A DNA stretch of 34,238 nt from Flavobacterium sasangense DSM 21067 (GCF_000686885.1 NZ_JMLU01000032.1:1-34238), one strand, 5' to 3'. Positions 1 through 9,228 are shown, counted from the first letter of the stretch. A program made the numbers and translations. The notes: generated by a model from the letters alone, not told the origin.

Positions 1-1476
<1,476 letters not shown>

Positions 1477-1482
1477 GGTTTT

Positions 1483-2682
1483 ATGAGTACATACAACATA
1501 TTACTAACTTGTATTTTAATAATATTTGTTTTTCTGCTTTTATCAATGTTAAGCTTTAAAAATGTTATAGATAATTATTTTAAACGAGTAAATAAAAACT
1601 ATATCATTACTCCATTAATTGTAATAAGTGTAATTTTAATAATCGTTTCTTTTCTTACACCGTATTTCTATACTGATACCGATATAGGTAATTCAATAGA
1701 ATTTGACGCTGAAACTGGTCAAACAGGAGATACTATTGGAGGTATTATGAATCCATTTATTGCTCTTGCTGGAGCTGTACTAACTTTTATTGCATTTTAT
1801 ATTCAAAAGATTGCAAACGATGATATTAAAAATCAATTCAAAATTCAACAATTTGAAAGTCAATTCTATGAAATGTTAAGACTTCATAAAGAAAACATAA
1901 ATGAAATGCGTATAAATGGTTATGAGCCATCTATTGAGGCTTCAATACAAAAAGATAATTCAAATAATATAATTAGTAAAACGGAAACTATAACTACAGT
2001 TACTAGGGTTACAGAAGGCAGAAAAGTATTTGTTACTATGATAACTGAATTAGTAACTTGTTATGAAATTTTAGAATATTACGATAATCAATGGCAAACT
2101 AATATAGCGAAACAACATTTATTAGAATTAGCATATCGATTTTTCTTTTTTGGTTCAAAATCAGAAATTGTTTCTTCAAAATATATTGATAAATTAATAA
2201 TTGAAAATTTCAGAATAGAATTAAATAAAATTAGAGATTTACATAAAAATTCATCGGGAGTAAAAAATATTATAAGTGGACTTGAAGGAAAAGAAATTAA
2301 ACTTTATATAAAATATTTACCTTTTTCTGGTCACGAAAATAGATTAGGTCATTATTATAGACATTTATATAGTACCGTTAAATACATCGTAAACAAAGAA
2401 AAAGAAGGACTTTATAATTACAAGCAATCAAGAGAATATTTAAAAATATTGAGGTCTCAAATGTCAAATGATGAACAACTTATGCTTTATTACAATTATA
2501 TCATAGGTTTTGGTGCTGATTGGGAAAATGAAGGTTATTTGACAAAATATAGAATGCTTCATAATTTACCTATTAATAAAGTTAAATATGCAGAAGACCC
2601 TAGAACACATTTTAGTGTGTTTATAAATTCAATTAAAGAGGGTGAAGGAGAGTTATTTGAATGGGGTGATTTTGAGCAATAA
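1483..2682 (+). CDS. Putative AbiC-like phage abortive-infection membrane protein
   Basis: This is a 399-aa protein with three hydrophobic segments: about residues 6-25, 40-63 and 90-108. They are followed by IQKIANDDIKNQFKIQQFES and FYEMLRLHKENINEM, the block I associate with the putAbiC family (putative phage abortive infection protein). The long C-terminal part is soluble, rich in Tyr and charged residues, and includes GHENRLGHYYRHLY, a conserved His/Tyr-rich stretch of this family. Role by family: membrane-anchored abortive infection. The mechanism is not known to me. It starts 6 nt after the truncated DUF3732 frame and probably lost its native promoter when IS982 inserted; transcription may now come from the IS side. 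The ATG at 1483 precedes the first membrane helix directly, which supports the start. Confidence 0.75.
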   Translation: MSTYNILLTCILIIFVFLLLSMLSFKNVIDNYFKRVNKNYIITPLIVISVILIIVSFLTPYFYTDTDIGNSIEFDAETGQTGDTIGGIMNPFIALAGAVLTFIAFYIQKIANDDIKNQFKIQQFESQFYEMLRLHKENINEMRINGYEPSIEASIQKDNSNNIISKTETITTVTRVTEGRKVFVTMITELVTCYEILEYYDNQWQTNIAKQHLLELAYRFFFFGSKSEIVSSKYIDKLIIENFRIELNKIRDLHKNSSGVKNIISGLEGKEIKLYIKYLPFSGHENRLGHYYRHLYSTVKYIVNKEKEGLYNYKQSREYLKILRSQMSNDEQLMLYYNYIIGFGADWENEGYLTKYRMLHNLPINKVKYAEDPRTHFSVFINSIKEGEGELFEWGDFEQ

Positions 2683-2790
2683 AAAACTAATGTGACACCA
2701 AAAACAGCAATATTTGCAGTTAAAACTAAAGTTTCAAAAAAATATTAAACCTATTTACTTGGCTAAATCAAAAAAAAATGTTTTGTTTCA

Positions 2791-2810
2791 AAAAACTCTA
2801 AAGAGTTTTT
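2791..2810 (+). terminator. Tight hairpin, terminator-like, before the nuclease gene
   Basis: Nine-base arms AAAAACTCT and AGAGTTTTT are separated by only two bases and followed by further T. It lies 15 nt before the ATG at 2826, so it may end the AbiC-like transcript, or act in the leader of the nuclease gene. The A/T-rich stem makes it a weak call. Confidence 0.4.
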
Positions 2811-2825
2811 TATATATAGCGTCAT

Positions 2826-4265
2826 ATGACAAATTGTGAAATAATACTAAAACAGTCTGGACCATTGATGTCTGGTGAGCTTGGAGCAATACTTGTTAGT
2901 CAATATGGTTTGATTGCTAATACAGCGAGTAAAACTATTATTCGTGATAAGTCAATCAAAAGAATTACGGGATTTTATAAAAGTGGTCAACATTTTTGTT
3001 TTCTTGAAGAACACAAAGACAATGTTGATTTTTTCGATTTATTTCAAGAATCATTATTCAACAATGGAAAAAAATATTGGTATGTACTAAACGCTTTAAA
3101 AATGTGTGGCGGTATTATCAGCCGAAGATACTTAGAGTGTTATACTAATTATCCTATAATTCCATTAAAAAGTCATATTCCATTTAATGAAATACTTCAA
3201 AGATTTGTAGCACAAGGCATATTATTATTTAATGAAGATTGTTATTTACTTTCGCCAAAGTATGAAAAGTCATTTACAAACTATGCTCATTATTCTGCAA
3301 TTGAATGTATTAAGGACACTATATTAGATAACTTCAAATCATTATCTAAAAACATTGGTTTAATATCTTATAAAACAGGAGAGTTTTTTGCAGAGCATGG
3401 TAAATTCAGATTTGGTTTTAAAGGAGTATCTTATGTTTCAGGTTTAATGCAAGGAAATAAAAATGGTTTTGTAGTCGCTGATATTTTGATAGGTCACCCA
3501 ATTTATGAAAACGATGTAAAGTTTTTTATTGATAAATTAGAGACTATAGGCAAATTCGAAAAATCATCTAAATTGATACCTTTTCTAATTGTAGATAATT
3601 TAGATAAAAACGCTTTAAAATTTTTAAAAAATAAGGGTATTGTTATTGGCTTTATTGATGAATTATTTGGCGAAAAATACGCTAAAACTATAATTGAATT
3701 GGTAAATTTATTAAATAATGCTGGGGCAAGTTTAAAACAAACTCCTGAAAAATATTTAGATTTAATAAAACAACTTAAAAAATATAATGAAGGATTAGCC
3801 AACAACATTAAAGGTACATTATTTGAGTTTGTTGTAGGTCATATTCATTCAACAAAATGTCAATCATTAGATTTAGGTAAAGAAATAGTTGATGATAATG
3901 GTAAACATGAAACAGATGTAGTTAGTGTTTATGCTGATAAGATTGTTATATCAGAATGTAAAGCAACAAAAGGTCAAATAGGTATAGATATAATAGATAT
4001 TTGGATACAAGAGAAAATACCTGCTTTTTTTAATTATATTAAGTCAATAGAACCATATAAAGAAAAAAATATTGTTTTTGAATATTGGTCTATAAGTGGT
4101 TTTACAGATGAAGCATTAGAACGATTAAATCATTTAAAAAACACTTCAAAACGTTATAAAGTAGAATACTTTGTAGGTAATGATGTGAAAGAAAAAGCTA
4201 TTGAAATGAAGAATAAAAAACTGAAAGAAGTAGTAAATGATTTCTTTTTAAATAACAAGGTTTAA
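2826..4265 (+). CDS. Winged-helix-like protein with C-terminal PD-(D/E)XK nuclease domain
   Basis: This 479-aa protein has no close named family that I recognise. The N-terminal ~150 residues (MTNCEIILKQSGPLMSGELG, with later repeats of similar hydrophobic spacing) look like tandem winged-helix DNA-binding modules. A middle segment with FLIVDNLDKNALKFLKNKG and VIGFIDELFG resembles the reading-head part of restriction-endonuclease-like domains. Residues ~330-380 carry the nuclease pattern: G330-x-x-F-E334, then H-E-T-D364, then E377-C-K379. That is the E...D...ExK arrangement of PD-(D/E)XK enzymes such as the Mrr group. I infer a lone DNA nuclease with a defence role, given its AbiC-like and toxin-antitoxin neighbours. 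No methylase is adjacent, so it may target modified or foreign DNA. It could also be a repair or mobile-element nuclease. Confidence 0.65.
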   Translation: MTNCEIILKQSGPLMSGELGAILVSQYGLIANTASKTIIRDKSIKRITGFYKSGQHFCFLEEHKDNVDFFDLFQESLFNNGKKYWYVLNALKMCGGIISRRYLECYTNYPIIPLKSHIPFNEILQRFVAQGILLFNEDCYLLSPKYEKSFTNYAHYSAIECIKDTILDNFKSLSKNIGLISYKTGEFFAEHGKFRFGFKGVSYVSGLMQGNKNGFVVADILIGHPIYENDVKFFIDKLETIGKFEKSSKLIPFLIVDNLDKNALKFLKNKGIVIGFIDELFGEKYAKTIIELVNLLNNAGASLKQTPEKYLDLIKQLKKYNEGLANNIKGTLFEFVVGHIHSTKCQSLDLGKEIVDDNGKHETDVVSVYADKIVISECKATKGQIGIDIIDIWIQEKIPAFFNYIKSIEPYKEKNIVFEYWSISGFTDEALERLNHLKNTSKRYKVEYFVGNDVKEKAIEMKNKKLKEVVNDFFLNNKV

Positions 4266-4356
4266 AACATTTAACATTTCATTTGAAACTTAATATAGAT
4301 ATTATACGTTTAATAATAGTAAAGCTAAATAATAAAATCATATAGATTTATATATA

Positions 4357-4389
4357 TTTGTCGAAGATGTTATATTTTTTATACATTTG
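4357..4389 (+). promoter_or_regulatory. Bacteroidetes-type promoter for the 52-aa/GNAT pair
   Basis: TTTG at 4357-4360 and TACATTTG at 4382-4389 match the Bacteroidetes -33 (TTTG) and -7 (TAnnTTTG) boxes with a 21-nt gap. The expected transcription start is near 4396, giving a leader of about 30 nt before the ATG at 4425. The next bases (taaaacaaaatact) are A-rich as usual for Bacteroidetes translation starts; no Shine-Dalgarno sequence is needed. Confidence 0.75.
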
Positions 4390-4424
4390 CAAAAGCTTTC
4401 AATTATTAACTAAAACAAAATACT

Positions 4425-4583
4425 ATGGCAAAACCTATTAAAGAAACACCTTTTCTTTGTGGTAAAGATGCTGATACATTTGTAAAAGAAAACAAAGAAG
4501 TTAAGAAAGTATCAAAAGAAGAGAAGGAAGAAATCAAAGAAGATTACGAATTGCTAATAAGTTTAGCTCAATTTGGAATCTAA
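4425..4583 (+). CDS. Small acidic/basic 52-aa protein, putative antitoxin
   Basis: Fifty-two residues begin MAKPIKETPFLCGKDAD and continue with a highly charged K/E helix (KVSKEEKEEIKEDYELL). I have an impression of similar short proteins (MA.PIKETP..GKDA) being common upstream of GNAT genes in Bacteroidetes, but cannot prove it here. Its end overlaps the start of the GNAT gene by 11 nt, so the two are probably translationally coupled. A strong Bacteroidetes promoter lies 36 nt upstream. By analogy with GNAT toxin-antitoxin pairs it would neutralise the acetyltransferase and perhaps repress the promoter. Unlike usual GNAT antitoxins it shows no clear ribbon-helix-helix pattern, so it may be a different antitoxin type or a simple partner protein. 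Confidence 0.7.
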   Translation: MAKPIKETPFLCGKDADTFVKENKEVKKVSKEEKEEIKEDYELLISLAQFGI

Positions 4584-5112
4584 TACTATTAAATTAATTA
4601 GGCTTGAGCCTGATACAGTAATATTGCCGTTCGATTGTGGAGACACAGATTTGAACGGCTTTCTTTTTGATGATGCCAAAAACTACTCTAAAGATTTGAT
4701 GGCCGTTACATACCTAATTCATGATAACGAAAAAACCATAGCATACTTTAATTATCTGAACGATAAAATTTCCCACACAGATTTAGATGGCAGTATAGAA
4801 AAATTTGCAGCTAGAGTAGGTGTGTTTTTACCTAAAGAAAAAAGCCATTACAAGAGCTATCCAGCTGTTAAAATTGGGAGACTAGCAGTTCATATTGATA
4901 GTCAGAATGGTGGCGGTTATGGTAGAAAAATAATAAACTTTACTAAAGGTCTCTTTACAAACAAAAACAAAACAGGTTGTAAATTTATCACGGTTGATGC
5001 TTATAGAGATTCTCTAAAATTCTATGAAAAAATGGGTTTCAAATACCTATCAAGCAAGGACAAAAAGTCAGACACAAGGCTAATGTATTTTAATTTAGAA
5101 AGTATTTCATAA
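4573..5112 (+). CDS. GNAT-family N-acetyltransferase, putative toxin
   Basis: This 179-aa protein is expected to transfer an acetyl group from acetyl-CoA. The order of blocks fits GNAT toxins of the TacT/AtaT kind: CGDTDLNGFLFDDA near the N-terminus, AVKIGRLAVHID (strand 4), the acetyl-CoA loop region NGGGYGRKII, then AYRDSLKFYEKMGFKYL at the C-terminus. An in-frame TAG at 4564 forces a start after that point. TTG at 4573 is the best candidate and gives the full N-terminal block, but Bacteroidetes use TTG rarely. The 11-nt overlap with the upstream 52-aa gene suggests coupled translation. If it is a toxin, the likely target is an aminoacyl-tRNA amino group, as in TacT; this is inference only. 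Confidence 0.75.
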   Translation: MESNTIKLIRLEPDTVILPFDCGDTDLNGFLFDDAKNYSKDLMAVTYLIHDNEKTIAYFNYLNDKISHTDLDGSIEKFAARVGVFLPKEKSHYKSYPAVKIGRLAVHIDSQNGGGYGRKIINFTKGLFTNKNKTGCKFITVDAYRDSLKFYEKMGFKYLSSKDKKSDTRLMYFNLESIS

Positions 5113-5119
5113 AACTTTA

Positions 5120-5202
5120 ATTACCTCATTCATCTGCACAAAAACTGCCTTTAGTCCAAGTATTCCTAAAGTCAGTTCTTTGTTTGCTTCATTTCGTTAA
5201 TT
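5120..5202 (+). repeat. Left terminal inverted repeat of the mirror element
   Basis: Its reverse complement matches 12757-12840 with about eight differences over 84 positions. The longest identical run is in the middle, the part reading ctttaggaatacttggac on the other arm. It starts 8 bp after the GNAT stop codon. Weaker similarity continues a few tens of bases inward. I see no convincing target duplication outside the two arms. Confidence 0.85.
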
Positions 5203-5250
5203 AAAAAAAATAACAAAATATACTTTGTGTGAATATTGGGATAAACAGAA

Positions 5251-5397
5251 ACAACTGCTAGTAACGGAGGTTTTGCGCAATTGGGGCTATGTTGCTAAAC
5301 AGAATCTCTGTCTTGTTTTTGTTCTCTTTAGTGTATCAGAAAGTTTACTGCTCTTTTATCCCCAACTGACGCAAAGCCAGCCGTTACTAGCAATTGT
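5251..5397. repeat. 147-bp imperfect palindrome, cassette-boundary-like
   Basis: The outer arms are 17 bp with one mismatch (5251-5267 and 5381-5397), including perfect GCTAGTAACGG / CCGTTACTAGC. Inner arms are gcgcaattgggg (5275-5286) and CCCC-aactgacgc (5360-5372). The arrangement AAC...GTT with inner arms recalls integron attC sites, but no integron integrase is present. The right arm (CCCCAACTGACGCAAAGCC, then CCGTTACTAGC) resembles 25131-25162 next to the caspase gene, so it may belong to one family of cassette ends. Confidence 0.6.
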
Positions 5398-5834
5398 AAA
5401 CCTCCGCATCACGTTTACGTTAAATACAATATCTATCTTTCCGCATAACTTCTTCCGAAACCGAACTTACGCAGACAATCGAACCGAATAAAAAGAAATA
5501 GGAAGTATTTTCATATTGACATTGTAAGTATAAAAATTGCTTTTTGTGTTTATTGTTTTTTTGGTTAAAGCAATTTTCTATACCCACAATCCCAATAGTG
5601 CCAGTAAGAGTATTCTTTTTTATTTGCCACAAAACCCCAAGTCATTGGCTTTCCGTCTGCTTGATACCTAGCGTTTTCAAAACAATAATTGTAGTAACAT
5701 TCAAGTTTTATCTTTCTATTTGCGTGTTGGCATCAAGCAGCCAAGAAAACCAATCAGAACATCCCAATAAGCAAATAAAAAAGAATACCCTTACTTCGAG
5801 CTTCTGCCATCGGACACTACGAATGTGTTTTCAT
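5398..5834. other. Gene-free stretch with two further large palindromes
   Basis: I see no convincing gene. One hairpin spans 5528-5582, with perfect 11-bp arms AAAATTGCTTT (5533-5543) and AAAGCAATTTT (5567-5577) that extend outward with one bulge. A longer one spans 5604-5794, with 24-bp arms 5604-5627 and 5771-5794 differing at one base. That palindrome continues inward as an imperfect stem around GTCTGCTTGATACC and GGCATCAAGCAGCC. Open frames here are by-products of the palindromes. Confidence 0.6.
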
Positions 5835-5927
5835 TGTTTTTTGAAGATGCCATAACGTTTCCGAATAACATTTAGCTACAATGAAATAAACTCATTTCGC
5901 CAGAACAATCAGGCATCCTCAAAAATC
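5835..5927. repeat. Hairpin repeat, left-arm copy
   Basis: Stem gttttttgaagatgcc (5835-5850) pairs with ggcatcctcaaaaatc (5912-5927). As reverse complement it aligns with the hairpins at 11795-11875 and 12112-12198, sharing the stem and the following caatg..a.ac.ac string. It is part of the conserved arm that leads into the DUF6943-like gene. Confidence 0.65.
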
Positions 5928-6423
5928 AAATAGAGAAGAAAGAGTATCAAATTTCAGTTCATTTCAAAAAGCGTTTATATTGATTTTTGGTTTTTTAAAA
6001 TGCCCTAAAATTTGATACCCTTTCAAGACGACTAGTGCTTTAATCAACATTTTTTAAATCTGATTTCAAAAGACAATTATTTTAAATCGGAAACAAAACC
6101 AAAAAAATAAAAAAAGGAAGCAAAGATAAGTTGCAGGTATTCAAAAAAGCAAGTTCAAGCCCTACGGGTTTCAGAAAAAATCTCCACCTATAACGTTTCG
6201 CAAGACGTTTTATTTTGATTTTGACAACTACATTTCCGATGATATATCAGGTAGTATTTTTTCTGAAAAACTTGCTTTTTTGAAACCTTCCACTTGGACG
6301 AATAGCTTTCTTTTTTTTTTTTTTTCTTTTGAAAAGTTTTAAGGGCGAAGCGTAGCGGAGCTATCCTGCTTTTCATAGGAAGCATAAAGGAAAAGAGAAA
6401 TCTAATCTTTTAAATCCGATGTA
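5928..6423 (+). other. Conserved non-coding leader of left DUF6943-like gene
   Basis: This region matches the reverse complement of 11296-11790 in blocks. Shared features are the thymine-rich tract, the gggcgaagcgtag block, the agtatcaaattt block, and the sequence just before the start codon (aaaagagaaatctaatcttt against aaaagagaagctaatattta). A domain at 6142-6282 is closed by perfect 14-bp arms CAAAAAAGCAAGTT / AACTTGCTTTTTTG. The same arms close a ~149-bp domain in the other copy, while the interior differs. This suggests a selected structure (leader RNA, separate small RNA or DNA hairpin) rather than a lost gene. Confidence 0.6.
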
Positions 6424-6849
6424 ATGAACTTTATTATTAAAACCCACAGGAAAGATACCAAGTACAATAAACCTTGCTTATATCTGTTAAATAAAGGCTT
6501 AAATAGCGGGAAACCACAGAAAGAACCTTTTACAAATAGCTTTGTTGTTATTTTTGACAATCAAGAAGACCTTGAAAATATCTATTTTGTAGCTTACAGC
6601 TTATGGAAAGCTAAATTTTGGCATCAATTCCTAATTGGTTCCGTAATTCCGTTTTTAAGATTATTTGATTTTAAAAAAGAATTTAGTTCAAGAGTTAAAA
6701 CAATGCTTGAAGAGTTTGAGAACCACCAAAAAAACATTGCAGCACTAAAACTACTTGAAGAACAGGAGATACATTTTGTTAATAATTTGAAGTTAGTCAA
6801 TGATATTCGAAATGTAATTATCAACAGATATTGCAAAGTTTTAGAGTAA
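6424..6849 (+). CDS. DUF6943-like protein, left copy
   Basis: A 141-aa protein with no signal peptide or membrane segment. I recognise it as the Bacteroidetes family I recall as DUF6943, marked by LNKGLNSGKPQKEPFTNSF, then YSLWKAKFWHQFLIGSVIPF and DFKKEF, and a helical C-terminus ending NDIRNVIINRYC. It is a clear paralogue of the gene at 10873-11295 (same length, the same blocks throughout). The conserved K/W-rich centre suggests nucleic-acid or ligand contact, but no function is known to me. It has a very long conserved leader and converges on the leftward MAKQKG-family gene, sharing a terminator region at 6930-6953. Both copies point into the mirror element. Confidence 0.8.
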   Translation: MNFIIKTHRKDTKYNKPCLYLLNKGLNSGKPQKEPFTNSFVVIFDNQEDLENIYFVAYSLWKAKFWHQFLIGSVIPFLRLFDFKKEFSSRVKTMLEEFENHQKNIAALKLLEEQEIHFVNNLKLVNDIRNVIINRYCKVLE

Positions 6850-6929
6850 TGGATATTTAATACTTATTTCATAGATATTTAATACATAAGTTACCATTAT
6901 ATAGAAAATCTATAATTTGAGAATAAAAA

Positions 6930-6953
6930 AAGCCCAATCGAAAGAAAGGGCTT
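6930..6953 (-). terminator. Terminator between convergent genes
   Basis: AAGCCC (6930-6935) pairs with GGGCTT (6948-6953) around a 12-nt loop. Read leftward it is followed by a run of T, making a good intrinsic terminator for the gene at 6974-7777. It also lies ~80 bp past the end of the rightward DUF6943-like gene. Confidence 0.7.
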
Positions 6954-6973
6954 AATTTTGAATTTGAAATCTA

Positions 6974-7777
6974 CTAGAATAAATCTTGTATTTTCATTGC
7001 GTTTCCTGCATTAAACAAATAATAGTTTGAGCCAACTTGTTGGTAAAACTCAATTCCAATGCTTCCAATTGCAGTTACATTTGTATTCATTGTTGGAGCA
7101 TTTGGTAACGTTGCAGTTACTGTTAATGGAGTAGTAGCTACATCGACAGGAGTGTAAGCTGAATAAGCAATGTTTGAAAGTTCATTTAAATCAGTGTCAG
7201 CAGGTTCGTAAGCTCCAGTAGTTGGATTAAATACGAAATCTGCAATAACTGAAATTGCATTGATAATTCTAAAATGTGTTGCACCGGATGGAACACTAAT
7301 AAAATTAGCAGGATTAAATGAAGGAATAGTTAAAACACTTTCATTTCTATCTACATTAGGAGTTAATGTGTAAGGAGCTGAAAAAACACCATTAAATGAA
7401 ATGTTACGATTAAAATCTAAACCTTTCAAATATTGTGGTTGTTGTGAAACTAATACAGCTCTTTGACCACGAGCTTCAGAACCATCTTCAATATTGATCT
7501 TTTTCATAATTGCAGTTAATCGACCTGTCAATTGATTGTCTGCCATTTGTTTCATCAATGATGATAAACCAACTCTTACTGATTTACCAGCATTCGCACA
7601 AGCTCCAAATTCACTCATATTTTCACGAGTACGAATAAAGCCAGGTGCGGTTTTAATTTGTTCGGCAGATGGTCCGCCTTTTAATCCTGCAAAGTAACCA
7701 TCGTTACCTTTGATTTTGAAGTGTCTAACTTCTCCGAGTGTGCCGACATATTTTATATGTCCTTTCTGTTTAGCCAT
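6974..7777 (-). CDS. MAKQKG-family protein of unknown function, left paralogue
   Basis: This 267-aa protein belongs to a flavobacterial family that I know only as conserved hypothetical. It shares with the gene at 9229-9987 a basic N-terminus (MAKQKG.IK..GT.G), then G(G)P/D-A..I..P.F.RTREN.SEFG...AGK, then VPSGATHFRIIN and IEFYQQV near the C-terminus. The first ~110 residues are helical and Lys/Arg-rich. The rest is Thr/Val/Asn-rich and probably beta-structured. There is no signal peptide. The composition recalls structural proteins of viruses or appendages, but this is speculation. It diverges from the thermonuclease gene across 102 bp of very AT-rich DNA and ends in a terminator. Confidence 0.75.
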   Translation of the reverse strand: MAKQKGHIKYVGTLGEVRHFKIKGNDGYFAGLKGGPSAEQIKTAPGFIRTRENMSEFGACANAGKSVRVGLSSLMKQMADNQLTGRLTAIMKKINIEDGSEARGQRAVLVSQQPQYLKGLDFNRNISFNGVFSAPYTLTPNVDRNESVLTIPSFNPANFISVPSGATHFRIINAISVIADFVFNPTTGAYEPADTDLNELSNIAYSAYTPVDVATTPLTVTATLPNAPTMNTNVTAIGSIGIEFYQQVGSNYYLFNAGNAMKIQDLF

Positions 7778-7879
7778 TTTTTCTTAATTTTTTGAATTGA
7801 TATAAAACTTTTATAATATTGTAAAAATATTACATAAATAATTGATATACAATAAGTTAAATAACACAATTTAAACCAA

Positions 7880-8365
7880 ATGAACACAATTTACCATAAC
7901 AAGATTAAAAATAGATTTAGGATAGTCCAAGTTGTTGATGGTGATGGATTGATTATTGAAAATATTTTTGATAAAAAATTAATTGAAATTAGATTTTTAG
8001 GAATAGATGCACCAGAGCTAAAGCTTTGTAAAAAGTTATATCAGGATGAGAGAGAAACACATTTAGCTGCTCATTTTTTAATTGAATTAGGTAGAAAATC
8101 CTTAAACTACCTTATGGAAATTGCACCACCAAAAACAAATATTTCAATAGCACTGGAAGAAAATAATATTTTAGATGTCTATGGTAGAACTTTAGCATAT
8201 GTATTTTTAGAAGACGGTACTTGTCTAAATGAAAAAATGGTAGCTGAAGGCTATGCAAAGCCGTATAATCGATTTTATTGTAAAGAACTCACAAACTATC
8301 AAATATTAAATTTAAATGCTAGAAACGAAGTAAAAGGATTATTTTCATATTCACTTAATTGGTAG
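7880..8365 (+). CDS. Thermonuclease (SNase-fold) family protein
   Basis: This 161-aa protein has the staphylococcal-nuclease fold signature: VVDGDGLII, then IRFLGIDAPEL, then VYGRTLAYVFLEDG, then EKMVAEGYAKPY. These carry the residues matching R35, D40, E43 and R87 of micrococcal nuclease, so a Ca2+-dependent DNA/RNA hydrolase is expected. Unlike secreted thermonucleases it has no signal peptide, so it should act inside the cell or on DNA of the element. The start at 7880 fits, with the SNase core beginning ~13 residues in. It lies alone between the divergent MAKQKG-family gene and a bidirectional terminator. It has no counterpart in the right half of the mirror element and so may be cargo. 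Confidence 0.85.
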   Translation: MNTIYHNKIKNRFRIVQVVDGDGLIIENIFDKKLIEIRFLGIDAPELKLCKKLYQDERETHLAAHFLIELGRKSLNYLMEIAPPKTNISIALEENNILDVYGRTLAYVFLEDGTCLNEKMVAEGYAKPYNRFYCKELTNYQILNLNARNEVKGLFSYSLNW

Positions 8366-8758
8366 ATTTTTTATTAGAGGTTTAGATCAAATGTATTTTA
8401 AAACTACTTTATTTCCTGTATAAAACTATACTATTGTGGGGATAATGTGGGGATATTATGCAAATAAAAAACCCTAACTAATTGATAATCAATCGTTAGG
8501 GTTTTAATTCTGCGGAGAAAGAGGGATTTGTCTGCTACAAAAGTCACCAATAAAATCAACACTTCGCAAAGCATATTATTTAAGTGACACCTTGACTGAC
8601 ACCTCTTTTATAAGGCTACTATTATTCTAAATTCAAAGTAGTCAAATATAAGGATATTTATTTGAATATTAAAGCATCAAGGCTAATAATTGAACTAGTT
8701 ATTTAAGTGCTTATTAATACTGTTCTTGATTAAAATTTGTTCTTCTATTACCCCTACT
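8366..8758. other. Gene-free centre with direct repeats and tRNA-end-like scar
   Basis: Three signals are visible. Two copies of TGTGGGGATA (8435-8444 and 8446-8455) have an 11-bp period. TGCGGAGAAAGAGGGATT at 8511-8528 looks like the reverse complement of a tRNA 3' end (T-loop side and acceptor stem). Two copies of TGACACC (8585-8591, 8597-8603) have a 12-bp period. Such strings occur at integrase attachment ends in Bacteroidetes as far as I recall, so this may be the scar of a lost integrase or att site. No complete tRNA can be folded here. Confidence 0.4.
8468..8505. terminator. Bidirectional intrinsic terminator after thermonuclease
   Basis: AAAACCCTAAC (8468-8478) pairs perfectly with GTTAGGGTTTT (8495-8505) around a 16-nt loop, with A upstream and T downstream. 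It ends the thermonuclease transcript at 8365 and would also stop leftward transcription from the small HTH-like gene. Confidence 0.75.
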
Positions 8759-8962
8759 TTAACCAAAAATCAAGTGAGTTACTTGTTCATATTTTATGCC
8801 ACTATATTTACAGAACTCTTCAATCGTAAGAAACTCATTTTCGAGCTTATTGAGGTCTTTTTTTATCTTTTGCATCAATCTAGTACTTTGACGATAACTC
8901 TTGCCTGTTATTCGTTGTATGTCCTTTGGATAGATGCAAACCCTCTGATTATTCAATTTCAT
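8759..8962 (-). CDS. Small HTH-like protein (67 aa), putative regulator or excisionase-type factor
   Basis: Sixty-seven residues: QRVCIYPKDIQRITGKSYRQ, then TRLMQKIKKDLNKLENEFLTIEEF split around a Lys-rich helix, ending YSGIKYEQV. The pattern PKDIQRITG (a helix-turn-helix 'apply this helix' segment) and a second half resembling EFCEYTGL is one I recall as a common Bacteroidetes small protein near this unknown gene family. A DNA-binding role is inferred. It is divergent from the MARQKG-family gene at 9229 with a 266-bp gap, where it could repress. Sequences just downstream contain the att-like repeats, so an excision factor is an alternative. Confidence 0.65.
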   Translation of the reverse strand: MKLNNQRVCIYPKDIQRITGKSYRQSTRLMQKIKKDLNKLENEFLTIEEFCKYSGIKYEQVTHLIFG

Positions 8963-9228
8963 ACTTTATCCATACTTTTGATATAGCTATGCTATACTTC
9001 TGACGTGCAGAAAATCTTTTGCAATTTAGTTAAAATTTATCATACTTATTTATTGTGTTTTTATGTTCATTTAAGACACTTGTGTCGATTTTGGACATAT
9101 GGTACGCTTGTGACTTTTTCTTTATTGAAATGTATTGTAAACTTTGCTTTAATCATTCAAAATGTGGTTGCAACTGATTGAAAGAATGAAGGAGATTTTA
9201 GATGAATGTTTAACAAAATTTTGAAGTT

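Noticed and set aside
5251..5397. Calling the palindrome a true integron attC site
   Set aside because: The AAC...GTT layout is suggestive, but the core is not the consensus RYYYAAC/GTTRRRY and no integron integrase is in the window.
5225..5855. Overlapping open frames of 70-103 codons on both strands
   Set aside because: They lie inside and between perfect palindromes, have Phe/Ser/Cys-rich low-complexity translations, and show no family resemblance or promoter.
6188..6385. Leftward 65-codon frame containing a run of Lys codons
   Set aside because: It is a translation of the conserved T-rich leader tract; the frame is not kept in the matching right arm.
8511..8528. Possible complete tRNA gene
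   Set aside because: Only a tRNA-end-like string is present; no D or anticodon arm can be built from the neighbouring sequence.
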